Part shown: piece after piece, positions 34,249 through 37,204 of the stretch | Numbering within the stretch: position 1 is the first letter of the stretch | Layout of the letters: every line of letters begins with the position of its first letter | Source: Planctomycetota bacterium | GTDB lineage: Bacteria > Planctomycetota > UBA1135 > GCA-002686595 | Length of the DNA stretch: 37,204 nt | Assembly: GCA_029259655.1 (NCBI GenBank) | Contig: JAJDET010000090.1 | Coordinates: 1-37,204, forward strand | Direction of reading: 5' to 3' | The notes under the pieces: model-generated | Database searches by the model: none | What the model saw: the letters and a program-made list of their open reading frames with translations, nothing else | Told to the model about the DNA's origin: nothing | Translations under genes and position numbers: made by a program

Positions 34249-37204
34249 GTGAGCACCGAGGGGTTTCGTCTTTCGCCGCAGCAGCGCCGGCTCTGGACGC
34301 TTCACCGTGCCGGTGAGACGTGCCTGGGTGCGGCGCTTCGTGTCTCGTTGCGCGGCGATCTGGATCCTGCGCTCCTCGACCGCGCGCTCGAGGTCGTCGT
34401 GCGCAAGCACGAGATCTTGCGCACGACGTTTCGGCCCGATGGAGCGCTCGCGTCACAGCGGGTCGGTGAGGACTCCACGATCGTCGTCGTGGACGAAGAC
34501 CTCCGGGCAGCGAACGCTTCCGAGCAGGAGGCTCGCATCGGGGACGTGCTCGCCGGGGCCCGGAGCTTCGATCCGGAGAACGGCCCCCTGTTCCGGATCG
34601 CGCGCCTCCGGCGGGGCGACGCTCACCACGAGCTCGTGATCACCGGTTCTGCCCTGTGCGCGGACTCGGCGAGCCTCGACCAGCTCGTGGGGGAGCTCGC
34701 TCGCGCCTACGCGAGCCTCTCCGGCGGGAGCCCGTTCGATGACGAGGCCATGCAGTACGCCGACGTCGCCGAGTGGCAGAACGAGTTGCTCGAGGCGGAG
34801 GACTCCCGTGCCGGCCGGACGTTCTGGCGCCAGCGCGAGCTGGTCCCCGACTCGGACCTGCCCTTCCAGTCGCCGGCCACGCGGTCGGGCATCGGCGTGC
34901 ACGAAGTCGACCTGGCCCTGGCCGGCGCGGTGGCGGCAGCCGCGGCGCGCACCGGAGTCTCGACGCGAGACTTCCTGCTCGGCGCCTGGGTCGCGCTCCT
35001 CTCTCGTCTCGGCGGGGAGCCGGGTGTCCTGGTCGGCGTGTGCGCTGACGGCCGTCGGCACGAAGAGCTCGAAGACGCGCTCGGACCGCTGGAGCGGTAC
35101 CTGCCGCTCTCGCTCACTGTCGACGACGGGACGTCTTTCTCCGACGTCGCGGGAGCGGTCTCGCGCGAGCTCGAGGACACCCTGAAGTGGCAGGAGTGCT
35201 TCGCCTGGGACGGGCTCGACGACGGGTACCGCTTCGGCTTCGCGTACGGAACCGCGCGGCCTCTCCTCGAAGGCGGAGGCGTACGGTTCGAGATCGAAGG
35301 ACGGCGCGCACACAGCGAGCGCATCGCATGCCGCCTCGCCTGCGAGGAGCGCGGGGACCGGGTCCTCGCGACGTTCGAGTACGACGAGGGCGCTCTCGGC
35401 GCGCCGACCGTCGCGAGGCTGGCCGAAGAGCTCGAGTCGCTCCTCGCGGACGCACTTGCACGACCCGCAGCCGAGCTCCGCGACCTCGATTCTCTGGGCG
35501 CGACCGAGCGGCGCGCGCACCTCGTCGACCTCAACGCGACCGACGCGGACTATCCACGCGGTGTCTGCCCGCACCAGTGGATCGAGGAACACGCGGCGCG
35601 GACGCCGGACAGCGTCGCCGTCCGCCAGGGCGATCGGGCGCTCACCTACGGCGAGCTCGACCTCCGCGCGAACCGACTCGCACACCACCTCCAGGGCCTC
35701 GGAGTCGGACCGGACGACCTGGTCGGACTGTGCATCGAACGCTCGTTCGAGATGGTGGTCGGGATCCTCGGCATCCTGAAGGCCGGCGGCGCCTACGTCC
35801 CCGTCGATCCCGCCTATCCGGCCGAGCGACTGCAGTTCCTGCTCGAGGACACGCGGGCGGCCGTCCTGCTCACGCAGCGTTCGATGCTGGATCGCTTGCC
35901 CGAGACGGGGGCCGTGGTCGTGTGCATCGACAGCGACGACGACGCGATCGCACGTCATCCGACGACGGCGCCGGAGCTCCGCGCGACCCCCGCGAACCTG
36001 GTCTACGTGATCTACACGTCGGGCTCGACGGGCAAGCCCAAGGGCGTGGTCATCACGCACGAGAAGCTGGCGATCTCGAACACGGCGCGCGTCAACTACT
36101 TCGGACACACGCCCGAGGCGTTCCTGCTCCTCTCGTCGGTGGCCTTCGACAGCTCGGTCGTGGGGCTCTTCTGGACCCTGTGCGGCGGAGGGACGCTGGT
36201 CCTGATCCCCGAGGGAGAGCAGAAGGACCTGCCGCGGATCCCGGAGGTCATCGCAGAAGAGGGCGTGACGCACCTGCTCACGCTGCCCTCGTTCTATCGG
36301 CTCATCCTCGAGCAGTCGCGACCGCAGGACCTGGCCGGACTCTCGACCGTGATCGTCGCGGGAGAGGCCTGCCCGTTGAAGATGGTCCGCCACCACATGG
36401 ACGCGCTGCCCGGCGTGGGACTCTTCAGCGAGTACGGCGCGACCGAGACCACGGTGTTCAGCTCCGTCTACGACTGTCTCGAGCAGACGCTTCCGATCGC
36501 ACCCGTCGGCGCGCCGATCGACAACGCGGAGATGTACGTCCTGGACGAGGAGCTGCGCCCGTGTCCCACGGGAGTACCGGGTGAGGTGCACTTCGGCGGC
36601 ATCGCGCTGGCCCTCGGATACTGGCGCCGGCCCTCGCTCACCGCGGAGCGCTTCGTGCCGCACCCGTTCAGCGACAGGCCGGGCGAGCGGCTGTACAAGT
36701 CGGGCGACCTCGCGCGGCACCTCGAGAACGGCGACATCGAGTTCCTCGGCCGCATCGACAACCAGGTCAAGATCCGCGGCTACCGGATCGAGCTCGAGGA
36801 GATCGAGATCGCCCTCGCCGCACACCCCGCGCTGAAGGAGACGGCCGTCCTCGCGCGTGGAGACCACGGCGAGGAGAAACGGCTCGTCGGTTACGTCGTG
36901 ACCGAGGCCGGCGCGACGACGCCGACCGTGGGCGAGCTGCGCGACTTCCTGCTGCAGAGCCTCCCGGACTTCATGGCGCCGGCGATCTTCGTCTTCCTCG
37001 ACGACTTCCCGCGCACGCCGAACGGCAAGGTCGATCGCAAGGCGCTCCCCGAGCCCGGCTCCGAGCGGCCCGAGCTCGACATGGAGTTCCGGGCGCCGAG
37101 CACGCCGGCGGAAGAGACCCTCGCGTCGATCTGGGCCGACGTCCTGGGGCTCGAGCAGGTCGGCGTGAACGACAACTTCTTCGAGCTCGGCGGGGACTCG
37201 ATCC
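34249..37204 (+). CDS. non-ribosomal peptide synthetase (C*-A-T...), 3' end missing
   Basis: A GTG start four bases after the methyltransferase stop; the frame stays open to the window edge (985 residues seen). Residues 1-420 resemble a condensation domain (FRLSPQQRRLW, LRVSLRGDLDPALLDRALEVVVRKHEILRTTF), but the HHxxxDG motif is replaced by GSALCADS (133-140), so both catalytic histidines are missing. A complete adenylation domain follows: LTYGEL, LKAGGAYVPVD, YTSGSTGKPKG (589-599), SEYGATET (from 727), YKSGDLARHLENG, RGYRIELEEIE, and NGKVDRK (A10 Lys927). By eye alignment with GrsA-A the specificity pocket reads DSVTIAEVFK, which I cannot match firmly to one amino acid. The carrier domain's FFELGGDS (Ser984, phosphopantetheine site) lies at the very edge. 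More modules probably follow. Confidence 0.93.
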   Translation, partial: MSTEGFRLSPQQRRLWTLHRAGETCLGAALRVSLRGDLDPALLDRALEVVVRKHEILRTTFRPDGALASQRVGEDSTIVVVDEDLRAANASEQEARIGDVLAGARSFDPENGPLFRIARLRRGDAHHELVITGSALCADSASLDQLVGELARAYASLSGGSPFDDEAMQYADVAEWQNELLEAEDSRAGRTFWRQRELVPDSDLPFQSPATRSGIGVHEVDLALAGAVAAAAARTGVSTRDFLLGAWVALLSRLGGEPGVLVGVCADGRRHEELEDALGPLERYLPLSLTVDDGTSFSDVAGAVSRELEDTLKWQECFAWDGLDDGYRFGFAYGTARPLLEGGGVRFEIEGRRAHSERIACRLACEERGDRVLATFEYDEGALGAPTVARLAEELESLLADALARPAAELRDLDSLGATERRAHLVDLNATDADYPRGVCPHQWIEEHAARTPDSVAVRQGDRALTYGELDLRANRLAHHLQGLGVGPDDLVGLCIERSFEMVVGILGILKAGGAYVPVDPAYPAERLQFLLEDTRAAVLLTQRSMLDRLPETGAVVVCIDSDDDAIARHPTTAPELRATPANLVYVIYTSGSTGKPKGVVITHEKLAISNTARVNYFGHTPEAFLLLSSVAFDSSVVGLFWTLCGGGTLVLIPEGEQKDLPRIPEVIAEEGVTHLLTLPSFYRLILEQSRPQDLAGLSTVIVAGEACPLKMVRHHMDALPGVGLFSEYGATETTVFSSVYDCLEQTLPIAPVGAPIDNAEMYVLDEELRPCPTGVPGEVHFGGIALALGYWRRPSLTAERFVPHPFSDRPGERLYKSGDLARHLENGDIEFLGRIDNQVKIRGYRIELEEIEIALAAHPALKETAVLARGDHGEEKRLVGYVVTEAGATTPTVGELRDFLLQSLPDFMAPAIFVFLDDFPRTPNGKVDRKALPEPGSERPELDMEFRAPSTPAEETLASIWADVLGLEQVGVNDNFFELGGDSI

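Noticed and set aside
34453..36867. An 804-codon minus-strand open frame opposite the NRPS
   Set aside because: The plus strand carries all adenylation core motifs in order; the antisense frame has none.

Overview
The window is high-GC (about 70% in coding stretches I counted) and densely coded on both strands. It probably comes from a Gram-negative, environmental, Planctomycetota-like bacterium. That placement is inferred from the mix of genes: many secreted lipoprotein hydrolases, a sulfatase-like enzyme, an ECF sigma/anti-sigma pair, a secreted HEAT-repeat protein, an ADP-heptose-type GT9 enzyme, and an NRPS locus. No rRNA, tRNA, CRISPR array, insertion sequence or phage gene is visible.

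Layout. 1-3.1 kb: a co-directional signalling operon with the end of a REC-GGDEF protein, an HPt phosphotransfer protein and an HDOD-REC-GGDEF protein. 3.1-4.5 kb: a UMF1-type MFS transporter. 4.4-8.9 kb: a divergent pair of exported hydrolases, a CehA/McbA-type PHP lipoprotein and a metzincin-like zinc protease. 9-14.3 kb: a GT9 glycosyltransferase, a small DUF3568-like lipoprotein, an M20 dipeptidase, and an HDOD protein translationally coupled to a soluble transhydrogenase (SthA). 14.3-23.4 kb: a long minus-strand series. In transcription order it is a lipoprotein, ECF sigma factor and zinc-finger anti-sigma factor (all ATGA-coupled), then an M14 carboxypeptidase-like lipoprotein, a HEAT-repeat exported protein, a GNAT acetyltransferase, and a D-threonine aldolase/D-serine dehydratase-family enzyme. 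23.5-26.4 kb: a membrane-anchored alpha/beta hydrolase and a large polytopic membrane protein. 26.4-26.7 kb: the only long gene-free stretch, lower in GC and rich in small hairpins. 26.7-29.5 kb: a sulfatase-like lipoprotein divergent from an unrecognised 428-residue protein.

29.5 kb to the right edge is a specialised-metabolite locus with two divergent arms. The minus arm encodes a stand-alone condensation enzyme, a HisC-like aminotransferase and a 2OG-Fe(II) oxygenase. The plus arm encodes a SAM methyltransferase and an NRPS (degenerate condensation domain, intact adenylation domain, start of a carrier domain) that runs off the window. Together they suggest amino-acid precursor supply, activation, amide formation, hydroxylation and methylation of a small peptide. 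The product cannot be named from sequence.

Two recurring non-coding patterns stand out. Several genes without a Shine-Dalgarno sequence have a TANNNT hexamer (often TATCCT or TAGCCT) 6-10 bases before the start codon, which suggests leaderless mRNAs. Several convergent gene pairs have both stop codons inside one inverted repeat.
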